DNA of 23,925 nt, taken from NCBI GenBank assembly GCA_964637845.1, contig CAZWXI010000045.1:1-23925 (forward strand), written 5' to 3'. The position numbers and the translations under genes are program-made. The notes below the pieces were generated by a model, which was not told the DNA's origin, did no database searches, and saw only the letters and a list, made by a program, of their open reading frames with translations. Source of the DNA: PGYU01 sp964637845. GTDB taxonomy: Bacteria; Bacteroidota; Ignavibacteria; Kapaibacteriales; UBA2268. Shown in pieces: positions 15,071-23,250 of this stretch; position 1 is the first letter of the stretch; every line of letters starts with the position of its first letter.

Positions 15071-15712
15071 ATGAAAAGCACAAAAATACATCTCATGATA
15101 GCATTTGCGGCAGTTTCATTGCTTACCCTGATTGCTTGCAACCAAATTGAGACCGAAGAATCACATACACTCCCCGCTCCGAAGAAAACTTCTGTTATTA
15201 TTGTCGGACATGGCAGTCTGCCGAATGATTTTCCTAAAATCAAGGAATATTTTGAAGCGATAAATAAGCATGGGCATGGACATGGACATGGTCACAGTCA
15301 CGGGGACAATACCGATGAAGCGTTTGCGGCACTGGAACATGCTCTTATTTACTGGCCCCGCACAGAGCAAAACGATAAATACTGGGCTGGATTTATGAAA
15401 ATTGTAAAAGCCGTTGAGCAGTCCGATACTTATCATTCGGTTCATCATGCTTTTAATGAATTTTGCGCTCCCACAATAACAGAAGCACTTGCGGAAGCTG
15501 TAAAGACCGAGCCCAATACGATTATTCTTACCAGCATCATGATGACTCCGGGCGGTGGCCACTCCGAAAAGGATATTCCCGTCGCCATTGAAGCATTCAA
15601 AAAGAATAATCCGAATGTCAACGTCAATATAGTATATGCATGGCCCTACGATGTCAATGATATTTCCGGATGGCTTATTACCCAAACGAACAAATTCATT
15701 CCAACAAATTAA
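15071..15712 (+). CDS. Exported His-rich CbiX-like lipoprotein
   Basis: 213 residues. The signal peptide ends in a lipobox (LIAC, Cys23), so it should be a lipid-anchored envelope protein. The mature part has the chelatase-like signatures of the CbiX/CbiK/SirB family: VGHGS (45-49, metal-ligand His47) and TPGGGHSEKDIP (159-170, His164). Between them lies a histidine run, HGHGHGHGHSHG (67-78), as in some archaeal CbiX and nickel or cobalt chaperones. CbiX normally inserts cobalt into sirohydrochlorin in the cytoplasm; a periplasmic CbiK is known in Desulfovibrio. An outer location plus a His run suggests metal binding or delivery, or an extracytoplasmic chelatase. No cobalamin, haem or transporter genes are near. 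The gene stands alone behind an AT-rich spacer. Family moderately sure, role open. Confidence 0.75.
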   Translation: MKSTKIHLMIAFAAVSLLTLIACNQIETEESHTLPAPKKTSVIIVGHGSLPNDFPKIKEYFEAINKHGHGHGHGHSHGDNTDEAFAALEHALIYWPRTEQNDKYWAGFMKIVKAVEQSDTYHSVHHAFNEFCAPTITEALAEAVKTEPNTIILTSIMMTPGGGHSEKDIPVAIEAFKKNNPNVNVNIVYAWPYDVNDISGWLITQTNKFIPTN

Positions 15713-16124
15713 TTTTTTCTTGGCTTAATTCTATTTCTGATTGGACTTTCGGCTGGACTGTTAGTTAATAAGGTGGCAAACCCACGTATGGCTCTTTCTG
15801 CTCACCTTCAAGGTGTCATGAGCGGAATGTTTTTTAGCTATTTTGGGACTTATATGGAAACGGTTAGTTCTTTTGAGAGCAATTATAAGATTAACTTTCT
15901 GGTCGGAGGATTATTGGACATTTGCAAATCTTATAGCAGTATTAATTTCTGCAATGGCAGAATTTGTGAAGATGCTCTACGTTACAGGCGGGTAAAAAGG
16001 AATGCTGACAATTGAAGGGTGGATTTAGTTTTTGCTTCTTTCTCTTTCATTATGTTTGCTTGCAGTTTGAGCCATTGCTTTGATTGGATTTTATAAAAGC
16101 ATTAAACAATATATGAACGGATAA
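15713..16124 (+). pseudogene. Decayed hydroxylaminobenzene mutase (habA-like) gene
   Basis: No intact gene fits here, but conceptual translation gives a recognisable HabA-like membrane protein. From right after the preceding stop it reads FFLGLILFLIGLSAGLLVNK, then NPRMALSAHLQGVMSGMF. The frame shifts at a run of six T (about 15830-15835) and continues LAILGLIWKRLVLL, YWTFANLIAVLISAMAEFV, then after stops FLLLSLSLCLLAV and AIALIGFYKSIKQ. In that second frame TAA (15993), TAG (16026) and TGA (16068) interrupt it. No start codon belonging to it is left, and its 5' end abuts the CbiX-like stop. HabA rearranges aryl hydroxylamines to aminophenols. A frameshift plus three stops means a pseudogene rather than a single sequencing error. 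Family call is from motif memory. Confidence 0.65.
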
Positions 16125-16245
16125 ACAATTAACCGTAAATCATAGACATAAATGTTCATTACTGCATGAGCAATTTAATCTTGTCAGAATACTTCAAGCG
16201 TCAGTTGTTTTTATAATTCGCTGAGTTTTGGCAGGGATTTGCCTG

Positions 16246-16860
16246 CTACGCAAAATCCTTCAGCAATGGTACTTCCCATTCACTGTCGAAAAAGTTCATC
16301 CCGATATGTATCCTCGTGCGTGGCTTCAGTTCCGCCTCGTGGTAATTTTCATCAAGGACGGCTATTTCAGCTTGATATCCGACTGCTATCATTGCCATTG
16401 GAGTAAATCTTTCAGGTATATTGAATTTAGCTTTGAGTTTATCACCGTCGAAGCCCCCCATTTGGTGGGCAATAAGTCCTAATGCTGTAGCTTGCAGGCA
16501 TATGCTCATGCTTGCCGCACCTGTATCATACTGGCTCCATCTGTTAGGTTCGCCATTGTGCCGAAAGACAGAATCGGCTAATGCCGCCATAAGTACAGGT
16601 ACTGTTTTGACCCATTTTTGGTTCCATTCACCAAGACAATTGAAAGCTCGTAAAAAGGCAGGTTCATTATGATGTCTATTCCAAATAAGATAACGATAGG
16701 GCTGGTCGTTAAAACAACTCGGTGCCCAACGCGCCGCTTCGCATATTGAAACCAAAAATTCATGTGGTACACGGCGATTGACGTCAAAAGCTCTCGGGCT
16801 CCAACGTCTTTCAATGACTTCATTCACAGGTTCGGATGTTATTGCATTTTTAGTAATCAT
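16246..16860 (-). CDS. Nitroreductase-family flavoprotein
   Basis: 204 residues. The N-terminal ERRWSPRAFD is the FMN-phosphate-binding motif, followed by EAARWAPSCFNDQPYRY, typical of the family. The middle SICLQATALGLIAHQMGGFD and the C-terminal IPERFTPMAMIAVGYQ complete the fold. These enzymes are dimeric FMN proteins that reduce nitro compounds, quinones or other electron acceptors with NAD(P)H; the true substrate is not evident. The gene follows rluD-like with a 9-nt gap and its own Shine-Dalgarno, so it is the third gene of the lspA operon. It converges on the habA-like pseudogene, whose enzyme would use the hydroxylamine products of a nitroreductase. Confidence 0.85.
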   Translation of the reverse strand: MITKNAITSEPVNEVIERRWSPRAFDVNRRVPHEFLVSICEAARWAPSCFNDQPYRYLIWNRHHNEPAFLRAFNCLGEWNQKWVKTVPVLMAALADSVFRHNGEPNRWSQYDTGAASMSICLQATALGLIAHQMGGFDGDKLKAKFNIPERFTPMAMIAVGYQAEIAVLDENYHEAELKPRTRIHIGMNFFDSEWEVPLLKDFA

Positions 16861-16869
16861 TTTTTCTCC
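16861..16869 (-). promoter_or_regulatory. Strong ribosome-binding site for the nitroreductase
   Basis: On the minus strand GGAG (16866-16869) directly follows the TGA of the upstream gene and lies 5 nt before the ATG. Good Shine-Dalgarno sequences are rare in this window, so this supports both the start and independent, efficient translation within the operon. Confidence 0.6.
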
Positions 16870-17946
16870 TCAGTAATTCATAAAACTGGATAGCACTTTT
16901 AAAACATTAACAAAGTCATAGGGAAGTTGTGAATCGAATTTTAAATATTCTTTCGTTTCGGGATGAATAAATCCTAAGGTCTTCGCATGCAAAAGTTGCC
17001 GATTGGTCATGAGAAGGCATTTTCGTGCAAGAGCGTTAATTTCAGGAAAATATGAATAGACGAGTTTATTGCCACCGTAAGCCTCATCACCAAAAACAGG
17101 ATGTTTCATATGGCTCATGTGAACTCGGATCTGATGCGTTCTACCCGTATGTAATGTGAGTTTAAGCAAACTTGCAAAGCTAAATCTCTCAAGCACTTCG
17201 AAATCAGTTCTAGCAAATTTACCGTCAGATTTTACTGTCGCAAATAATTTTCTGTCTTTGGCCGACCTGCCAATCAGTGATTCGATGGTTCCGCCGTCTT
17301 TCTTTACAATTCCCCAAACTAAGGCATAATAGTGTCTTTCGGACTTATGCTCGGCAAATTGTTTGTTCAATTTTGCTAAAGTATTTTCATTTTTCGCAAC
17401 GACAAGCAATCCCGATGTGTCCTTATCCAAACGGTGAACGATTCCGGGTCTGACAAATTCGGACGCAAAAATGCTTCCTTCGGATTCTTCATAGTCTTCA
17501 TCATCTTCGCCATAATCATCCATACTTATACTTTCCCTGAGACCGAAATGATGCAACAGCCCATTTACAAGTGTACCATAGCGATTTCCATATCCCGGGT
17601 GAGTACACATTCCCGCATCTTTGTTGACAACAAGTAAAAATTCGTCCTCGTACATTATATTGAGTGAAATATCTTCGGGCAGAAGTTCAATTGGCGGAGC
17701 TTTCATTATTCGGCACACAATTTTATCGTTAGCTTTTACTTTTTGAGAAGCTTTAGCAATCGCACCGTTTACAGTAACCAAGCCGTTATCAATAGCTTTT
17801 TTAACTTTTGCACGCGAAGCATTCGCTACACTGCGAGTAAGATACACGTCAAGACGCTCAAGTGTTTGGTGCTTGGAAACATCAATATTGATAATTGTTT
17901 CCACGTGCTTGGGGTAATTTTTCTCTATGTCGTCATTATCAGTCAT
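16870..17946 (-). CDS. RluA/RluD-family pseudouridine synthase
   Basis: 358 residues from ATG 17946, chosen because ATGACTGA overlaps the lspA stop by 8 bp. An S4 RNA-binding domain is at about 25-85 (ERLDVYLTRSVANASRAKVK). The catalytic domain has GIVHRLDKDTSGLLVVAK, with the catalytic Asp in HRLDKDTSG, and the conserved GRTHQIRVHM. It isomerises uridine to pseudouridine in rRNA or tRNA; S4-containing members such as RluD usually act on 23S rRNA. An acidic, disordered insert (MDDYGEDDEDYEESEG) before the catalytic motif is unusual. Linkage lspA-rluD is a common arrangement in bacteria. Confidence 0.9.
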   Translation of the reverse strand: MTDNDDIEKNYPKHVETIINIDVSKHQTLERLDVYLTRSVANASRAKVKKAIDNGLVTVNGAIAKASQKVKANDKIVCRIMKAPPIELLPEDISLNIMYEDEFLLVVNKDAGMCTHPGYGNRYGTLVNGLLHHFGLRESISMDDYGEDDEDYEESEGSIFASEFVRPGIVHRLDKDTSGLLVVAKNENTLAKLNKQFAEHKSERHYYALVWGIVKKDGGTIESLIGRSAKDRKLFATVKSDGKFARTDFEVLERFSFASLLKLTLHTGRTHQIRVHMSHMKHPVFGDEAYGGNKLVYSYFPEINALARKCLLMTNRQLLHAKTLGFIHPETKEYLKFDSQLPYDFVNVLKVLSSFMNY

Positions 17947-18625
17947 TCCCTTCCGGTTTTGGAATATTCGGTTCAGTATTGGAAATTGCAGGTTCCGGTG
18001 CAATTTCACTATTATCCTCAATTTTTGATTTCTCCGGAAAAATCTCGTGAGTTTCGGGTAGCTGTTTATGAAAAATCAATAAAATAATAACTCCGACAGT
18101 TACGCAAGAATCGGCTATATTAAAAATTGGGAAATGAGTCCATCCCAAAAATTCTATATCGGGTATATCAACTTGAATAAAATCAACCACTTTACCGTAA
18201 AATAATGGAGCCTCACCATACAATACACCATAAAATACTCGGTCAATCAGATTTCCGACGGCTCCAGCGAAAATCAAGGTAAAACCGATTAAGATTCCGA
18301 TTGACTTGTGAGAAATTTTGACTATCAACCATGCTAACCCGATACTTGCCAATATTGAAAATAAACTCAAAAATATTTTTCCTTCGCCAAATTCGATGCC
18401 GAATGCCATGCCGGGATTCTCAATATATGTCCATAAAAGAAAGTCTCCGATAACCGGATGCGGCTCTGCATAAACTGCGCCTTCATGCACCCATCCGAAT
18501 AAGTTAAATCCTTTAAAGTACAACTTTGTAACTTGGTCGAAAATGACTAAAATTGTTGCCCCAAAAAAAAACGGATAGGTTCTTCTTGCGGGATACTGGT
18601 TCTGTTCCTGTTTTAATAGTTCCAT
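17939..18625 (-). CDS. lspA: Lipoprotein signal peptidase (signal peptidase II)
   Basis: 228 residues from ATG 18625 (MELLKQEQ); earlier in-frame starts would cross the divergent ligA start. Four hydrophobic helices are visible. The two catalytic aspartates lie in GAVGNLIDRVFYG and FNIADSCVTVGV, with VVDFIQV between them. It cuts prolipoproteins at the lipobox cysteine in the inner membrane; its substrates would include the two lipoproteins in this window. A hydrophilic C-terminal tail of about 40 residues (from PETHEIF to PKPEGND) is longer than usual. Its start region faces ligA across 70 bp that hold a palindrome. Confidence 0.95.
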   Translation of the reverse strand: MELLKQEQNQYPARRTYPFFFGATILVIFDQVTKLYFKGFNLFGWVHEGAVYAEPHPVIGDFLLWTYIENPGMAFGIEFGEGKIFLSLFSILASIGLAWLIVKISHKSIGILIGFTLIFAGAVGNLIDRVFYGVLYGEAPLFYGKVVDFIQVDIPDIEFLGWTHFPIFNIADSCVTVGVIILLIFHKQLPETHEIFPEKSKIEDNSEIAPEPAISNTEPNIPKPEGND

Positions 18626-18652
18626 ATTTGAGTATATTTGCCAAAAATCTAA

Positions 18653-18668
18653 TGACGTTTGAACGTCA
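18653..18668. promoter_or_regulatory. Perfect palindrome between lspA and ligA
   Basis: TGACGTT-TG-AACGTCA: 7-bp arms with a 2-nt spacer, in a 70-bp divergent spacer, 27 nt from the lspA ATG and 27 nt from the ligA ATG. Symmetry and central placement fit a dimeric regulator acting on both operons, but no regulator can be named. Confidence 0.45.
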
Positions 18669-18695
18669 ATTATGATTATTAATTGCTGTAAGAAT

Positions 18696-20729
18696 ATGAA
18701 TCTTGAACAGGCACGAGAAAAGATAAGTGAACTCAGTTCACGTATCCGGAAGTATGACAAAGCATATTATATTGATGCCGAGCCGTTAATCAGCGACCGC
18801 GAGTATGACCTTTTGTTGTCTGAACTACAGAGCCTGGAGGCACAATATCCGGAATTGATTACACCCGATTCGCCTACACAAAGAGTAGGCGGTGAGCCCA
18901 TAAAAGAGTTCGAGCAAGTAACGCACATCGTACCTATGCTATCCTTGCAAAACTCATACAGTAAAGATGAGATTTATGCTTTTGATGAGAGGATTAGAAA
19001 ATTACTTGGCAACGAGCCTTTTACATATACAACTGAACTAAAAATTGATGGTGTAGCACTAAGTCTGCACTACAAAAACGGCATTTTGGAGTTAGGTGTT
19101 ACACGAGGCGACGGATATGTAGGCGATAACATCACCTCGAACGTGAAAACTATCAGAAGCATTCCCATTACGGTACCCGATATTAGTGTAAAAGATAGAA
19201 TTCTAAATGATTTTGAAGTTCGCGGAGAAGTTTTCATGAACGTTAACGACTTCGAAATGATTAACATTGAACGCATTCAGGCAGGGGAAAAACCATATGC
19301 TAATCCCCGGAATACAACTGCCGGCTCGCTCAAACTTCTATCACCAAATATTGTTGCCAAGAGAAAACTCAATTTTATAGCATATTATTTGCGACCATAC
19401 GACTTCGATTTAGACACCCAAACTCAAGCAGTAGAAATATTATCCCGACTCGGCTTCAGGACTAATCCCGGCTATCGTCACTGCAACAATCTCAATGAAT
19501 TAATAGAATTCCTTGATTTATGGGAAAAAAATAGACAGAATTTACCATTCCAAACCGATGGTATAGTCATCAAAATCAATTCAGTGATTCAACAGAACTA
19601 CTTAGGTACAGTAGCACGTTCACCGCGATGGGCAATTGCTTATAAATATGAATCAGAATCTGCCGCAACAATATTACGTGACATTACCTTGCAAGTTGGC
19701 AGAACAGGCGCCGTTACACCCGTTGCCGAATTAGACCCCGTATTGCTCGCTGGTTCAACTGTGTCGAGAGCCACACTTCACAATTATGACTTCATTACGG
19801 AACGTGATATTCGCATCGGTGATACCGTAATAATTGAGAAGGGTGGGGAGGTAATTCCAAAGGTGCTCAAACCCGTGGTCGAGTTGAGAAATTCAGACAT
19901 CATCCCCTATGAGTTCCCGCAATACTGTCCCTGCGATTTGAAATCACCGCTTGTAAGATACGAAGGAGAGGCAAATTATTACTGCGAGCATCCCGATTGT
20001 CCATGGCAAATTCGTCGCAGAATCGAGCATTTTGCCTCCCGCGACGCCATGGATATTGCCGGTTTGGGCGAGAAAGTCGTGGATACGCTTGTTGCGGAGG
20101 GTTTGCTTTGCGATATTGCCGATATTTATGAACTCCATAAACATTCTCTTAGACTGATGCGTTTGGAAAAATGGGGAGAAAAATCCGTACAAAACCTGCT
20201 CGAGGCAATCGAAAAATCTAAATCTCAGCCTTTTGAAAAGCTTTTATTTTCAATAGGTATAAAATTTATCGGCAGGGGAGCCGCAAAACTTTTGACTCGT
20301 CATTTTAACGATATTGATTCGCTGATGAGTGCCTCAAAAGATGAACTAACTGCAATCCATGAAATCGGCGATAAAATGGCTGATTCAATACTGAAATTTT
20401 TCTCTAATGAAACGAACTTGAATCTTATTGATAGACTAAAGCAACAGGGACTACAATTTGTCAGCGAGCCACAAAAGCATGAAATCCTACAATTACCGCT
20501 ATCGGGCAAGACATTTGTGTTTACGGGCGAACTCGATTCTATGACGCGTAGTCAAGCGTCTCAAAAACTGGAAACATTAGGTGGCGAAGAGAGCAAATCA
20601 GTTACTAAAACGACTTCCTTTGTGGTTGCCGGAGCCAACCCCGGCAGCAAAATCGATAAGGCGAAAAAACTTGGCGTTTGCATTATAAATGAAAAAGAAT
20701 TTTTACTATTAATTGAAGGAAGTTCATGA
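18696..20729 (+). CDS. ligA: NAD-dependent DNA ligase
   Basis: 677 residues from ATG 18696 (MNLEQAREKISEL), the usual LigA start and length; ATG 18672 is an alternative. An N-terminal Ia domain binds NAD (YYIDAEPLISDREYDLL). The adenylation motif KIDG (116-119) has the nucleophile Lys116. Oligonucleotide-binding, zinc, helix-hairpin-helix and C-terminal BRCT (LPLSGKTFVFTGEL..., about 600-677) domains follow. It seals nicks in replication and repair. The zinc site has Cys411, 413, 430 and 435; the first pair is CPC rather than the usual C-P-x-C, with one residue gained behind it. The lipoprotein gene overlaps its stop (ATGA). Confidence 0.97.
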   Translation: MNLEQAREKISELSSRIRKYDKAYYIDAEPLISDREYDLLLSELQSLEAQYPELITPDSPTQRVGGEPIKEFEQVTHIVPMLSLQNSYSKDEIYAFDERIRKLLGNEPFTYTTELKIDGVALSLHYKNGILELGVTRGDGYVGDNITSNVKTIRSIPITVPDISVKDRILNDFEVRGEVFMNVNDFEMINIERIQAGEKPYANPRNTTAGSLKLLSPNIVAKRKLNFIAYYLRPYDFDLDTQTQAVEILSRLGFRTNPGYRHCNNLNELIEFLDLWEKNRQNLPFQTDGIVIKINSVIQQNYLGTVARSPRWAIAYKYESESAATILRDITLQVGRTGAVTPVAELDPVLLAGSTVSRATLHNYDFITERDIRIGDTVIIEKGGEVIPKVLKPVVELRNSDIIPYEFPQYCPCDLKSPLVRYEGEANYYCEHPDCPWQIRRRIEHFASRDAMDIAGLGEKVVDTLVAEGLLCDIADIYELHKHSLRLMRLEKWGEKSVQNLLEAIEKSKSQPFEKLLFSIGIKFIGRGAAKLLTRHFNDIDSLMSASKDELTAIHEIGDKMADSILKFFSNETNLNLIDRLKQQGLQFVSEPQKHEILQLPLSGKTFVFTGELDSMTRSQASQKLETLGGEESKSVTKTTSFVVAGANPGSKIDKAKKLGVCIINEKEFLLLIEGSS

Positions 20730-21157
20730 AAAATATAATTGCTCTAATATCGCTAATGGCGTTCTTTGCAATTTCATGTGGCGGTGATCCCGCATCGCCA
20801 AGTTATAGCAATCCGCTAACCGGTAAATGGATTGAGAATCAAATAAACGGCAGTGACACGCTTCGAGTTGCGATGACATTCAAAGCAGGAAGTAAAATTT
20901 CAGGTACATCTGACATAATGCTGTTCAGACAAGTTATTGAGGATAATGTCACAAAAGAAGAGCGACTCGAATATAATGTAAGTGTCGCAGGAACTCTCAG
21001 CGGAGATGATGTTGAAATAAAAGTTCTTTTCGATGATGCAGACTTTTTTAAAGGCAAATTATCTGCCGATAAGAAGTCTATGCTCGGAACCATCAGTCTC
21101 TATAGTACGATGCTTGATAAAGTTGTTGACATCAACATTACTCTAAAAAAGCAATAG
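20726..21157 (+). CDS. Small lipoprotein of unknown function
   Basis: 143 residues; the ATG overlaps the ligA stop (ATGA), indicating coupled translation. The signal peptide ends in the lipobox FAISC (Cys18), followed by GGDPASP, a flexible tether. The rest reads as a beta-rich domain (TGKWIENQINGSDTLRVAMTF, ISGTSDIML, VSVAGTLSGDDVEIKVLF). That pattern is common in lipocalin-like lipoproteins of Bacteroidota, but I do not recognise the family firmly. Its stop directly abuts that of the convergent oxidoreductase gene. Confidence 0.7.
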   Translation: MKNIIALISLMAFFAISCGGDPASPSYSNPLTGKWIENQINGSDTLRVAMTFKAGSKISGTSDIMLFRQVIEDNVTKEERLEYNVSVAGTLSGDDVEIKVLFDDADFFKGKLSADKKSMLGTISLYSTMLDKVVDINITLKKQ

Positions 21158-22144
21158 CTATTTATTGTAAATTTGGTACATGATTATTTCCGCTACTCTT
21201 AGAGCTTCGGCGGCTTCTGACGCTCCGACTTGTATCGGTTTTTGAGTCAAAATTGAATCCGTAAATGCTTTCTGCTCTTCGAGAATGGCGTTAATTTCCT
21301 CAACAACAGGCTTCTCGAAGTAAATATTACGGTTTTTTATACCTGTATCCAGCGAGCCGAGCATAGTCGCAGGTGTTCCCGAAACAGGTTTCTCATTTTC
21401 AGGATAAATTTTATATACATCTACTGAATGTTGCTGAAAATCGAGCGACAAATATGTGTCTTTCTGGAAAATTCTCATTTTTCTCATTGGATTTGCTGAA
21501 ATTCGCGAGGCAGTGATGTTAGCAACGGTGCCGTTATCGAATGTAAGTCGTGCATTTGCGATGTCGGTTGTATCTGTCAGAACATTAACACCATTCGCAT
21601 GAACGCTTATTATCTTGGATTTCACAAGCCATAAGATTATATCAATATCATGAATCATCAAGTCATGTATGACGGAAACATCTCGCGAGCGAGGTTTGAA
21701 TTGCCCTAAGCGATGCGCCTCTATGAATACGGGCTTTACGTTATAATTTTTAATTGCTTTGATTGCTGGATTAAACCTTTCGACGTGACCAACTTGAATA
21801 AGCACATTGTATCGCTTCGCCAAATCTATCAATTTCATGGCATCCTCATAATTTTCGGTTATCGGTTTTTCAATCAGGCAATGCTTTCCATTTTCGATGC
21901 ATGCTTTTGCAATTTCAAAATGAATTGAAGTCGGAACGGCGATTGTTACCGCATCCGATGCTTCAATAGTGGCACCAAGACTATCAAAAACGACACAATT
22001 ATTTTCCTTCGCTGAATTCTCGGCACGTTCGGCAATAATATCCCTGACTCCGATTAATTCAGCATTATCATTTTTCGTCCATAATCTTGCATGAATACTG
22101 CCTAAATGCCCAACGCCAATAACTGAAACTTTTAATTTACTCAT
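21158..22144 (-). CDS. Gfo/Idh/MocA-family sugar-nucleotide oxidoreductase
   Basis: 328 residues. An N-terminal Rossmann domain (VSVIGVGHLGSIHARLW) binds NAD(P). CLIEKPIT carries the conserved EKP lysine, and the catalytic region DLMIHDIDIILWL follows. It should oxidise a hydroxyl of a sugar or sugar nucleotide. Members of this shape in Gram-negatives include UDP-GlcNAc 3-dehydrogenase (GnnA), which works with a DegT-type aminotransferase (GnnB) on lipid A precursors; the sequence alone does not prove this. It lies alone between a lipoprotein gene and a recombinase gene. A one-mismatch promoter box lies just upstream. Confidence 0.85.
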   Translation of the reverse strand: MSKLKVSVIGVGHLGSIHARLWTKNDNAELIGVRDIIAERAENSAKENNCVVFDSLGATIEASDAVTIAVPTSIHFEIAKACIENGKHCLIEKPITENYEDAMKLIDLAKRYNVLIQVGHVERFNPAIKAIKNYNVKPVFIEAHRLGQFKPRSRDVSVIHDLMIHDIDIILWLVKSKIISVHANGVNVLTDTTDIANARLTFDNGTVANITASRISANPMRKMRIFQKDTYLSLDFQQHSVDVYKIYPENEKPVSGTPATMLGSLDTGIKNRNIYFEKPVVEEINAILEEQKAFTDSILTQKPIQVGASEAAEALRVAEIIMYQIYNK

Positions 22145-22195
22145 ATTCGATTCAAATTAATAAATTTTTATTGAAGTAATTTAAAGCTAATTATT

Positions 22196-23092
22196 TCATG
22201 CTTTTGGGTGCGATTTTTTGTAGCTGTCTTTGAGTTTTTCGATAGATAAATGAGTATAAATCTGCGTGGTACTTAGCGAAGCATGTCCTAACATCTCACT
22301 GACTGAACGGATGTCGGCTCCGTTATCCAATAAGTGCGTTGCAAAACTATGCCTTAGGACATGCGGGCTTTTTTGTTTGGATTCGCTTACTTTTGACATA
22401 TTTCTGTTTATGATTCTGTATGCTACTGATGCATCGAGTTTCTTTCCCGATTTACCAAGGAATAAGTGCTTCTCGGTTTTGTTTTTGGATAATTGACAAC
22501 GCAATTTCAAATAATGCTGTATTGATTCAATGGCTTTTTTCCCGATTGGTACGATGCGTTCCTTATTTCCTTTACCGATGACACGCAATGAACCGCTCCG
22601 GAAATCCAACTCATTATATTTAATTGACAATGCTTCGCCGATACGCATTCCCGTACCGTAAATCAGTTCAACAAGAGCGCAATTTCGGGCACCTTCGGGT
22701 GTTGATACATCAAAATTCTCGACCAGGTCATTGATTTCATTTTTTAGCATGAATGAAGGCAAACGCTTATCTTTCTTGGGTGTGGCAACTCCGGAGGCTG
22801 GATTGACGGGAAGAAGTCCTTTCTTTTTGCAGAATTTAAAAAACGAACGGATTGCGGAAATTTTCATTCGCAGTGAATTTCGCTTTAGCCCTTTGTCATG
22901 CATCCATCCCAAAAATGGTTTGATGTCATCAGATTCGATTAGCCCTAAATCTCCATCACTGTCGTATGTTTCGACAAAATACTCCCCAAACTGCTCAAGT
23001 GCAGTCATATACGCCAATACTGTCCTTTTGGAAAAAGCCTTTTCCGAACGACAATAATCATAGAATTTATATGTTGCATCTTTGAATTTCAT
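22196..23092 (-). CDS. Tyrosine recombinase, XerC/XerD type
   Basis: 298 residues from ATG 23092 (MKFKDATYKFYDY); a GTG at 23110 is a possible longer start. An N-terminal SAM-like core-binding domain (1-100) precedes the catalytic domain. The catalytic set is complete: Arg in GTGMRIGEAL, Lys in GKGNKERIVPIG, His-x-x-Arg in SPHVLRHSFATHLL, His in LGHASLSTTQ and Tyr in IYTH. Length and motifs fit the housekeeping chromosome-dimer recombinases acting at dif rather than a phage integrase. Whether it is XerC or XerD cannot be told. No dif site was recognised nearby. Confidence 0.9.
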   Translation of the reverse strand: MKFKDATYKFYDYCRSEKAFSKRTVLAYMTALEQFGEYFVETYDSDGDLGLIESDDIKPFLGWMHDKGLKRNSLRMKISAIRSFFKFCKKKGLLPVNPASGVATPKKDKRLPSFMLKNEINDLVENFDVSTPEGARNCALVELIYGTGMRIGEALSIKYNELDFRSGSLRVIGKGNKERIVPIGKKAIESIQHYLKLRCQLSKNKTEKHLFLGKSGKKLDASVAYRIINRNMSKVSESKQKSPHVLRHSFATHLLDNGADIRSVSEMLGHASLSTTQIYTHLSIEKLKDSYKKSHPKA

Positions 23093-23193
23093 ATCATATT
23101 TATTCAACACGCAAAATATGAGCCAAATTGCTTATATTTTTTATTTTTTTTGTTACATTTTCCTAAAAAATTTGTTTATACAATATTGCAATA

Positions 23194-23224
23194 TTTGTTT
23201 TTAAAATATGTTTTGCCAATTTTG
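23194..23224 (+). promoter_or_regulatory. Probable promoter of the exported protein gene
   Basis: TTTG (23194-23197), 19 nt, CAATTTTG (23217-23224; one mismatch to TAnnTTTG), 26 nt before ATG 23251. The perfect 12-bp palindrome ATATTGCAATAT (23183-23194) touches its -33 box and could be an operator. Confidence 0.4.
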
Positions 23225-23250
23225 AGAATTTTAACAATTAAAGGTTTATT

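Noticed and set aside
15275..15305. Repeat of catggacatgg-like units as a DNA repeat element
   Set aside because: Explained by the His-Gly run of the CbiX-like protein.
15773..16015. 80-residue frame as an intact gene
   Set aside because: Only its first third resembles HabA; the rest is the wrong frame after a shift, so it is part of the pseudogene.
22196..23092. Integrase of a genomic island
   Set aside because: Length and motifs match housekeeping XerC/D, no tRNA or att site is recognised, and the nearby genes are ordinary.
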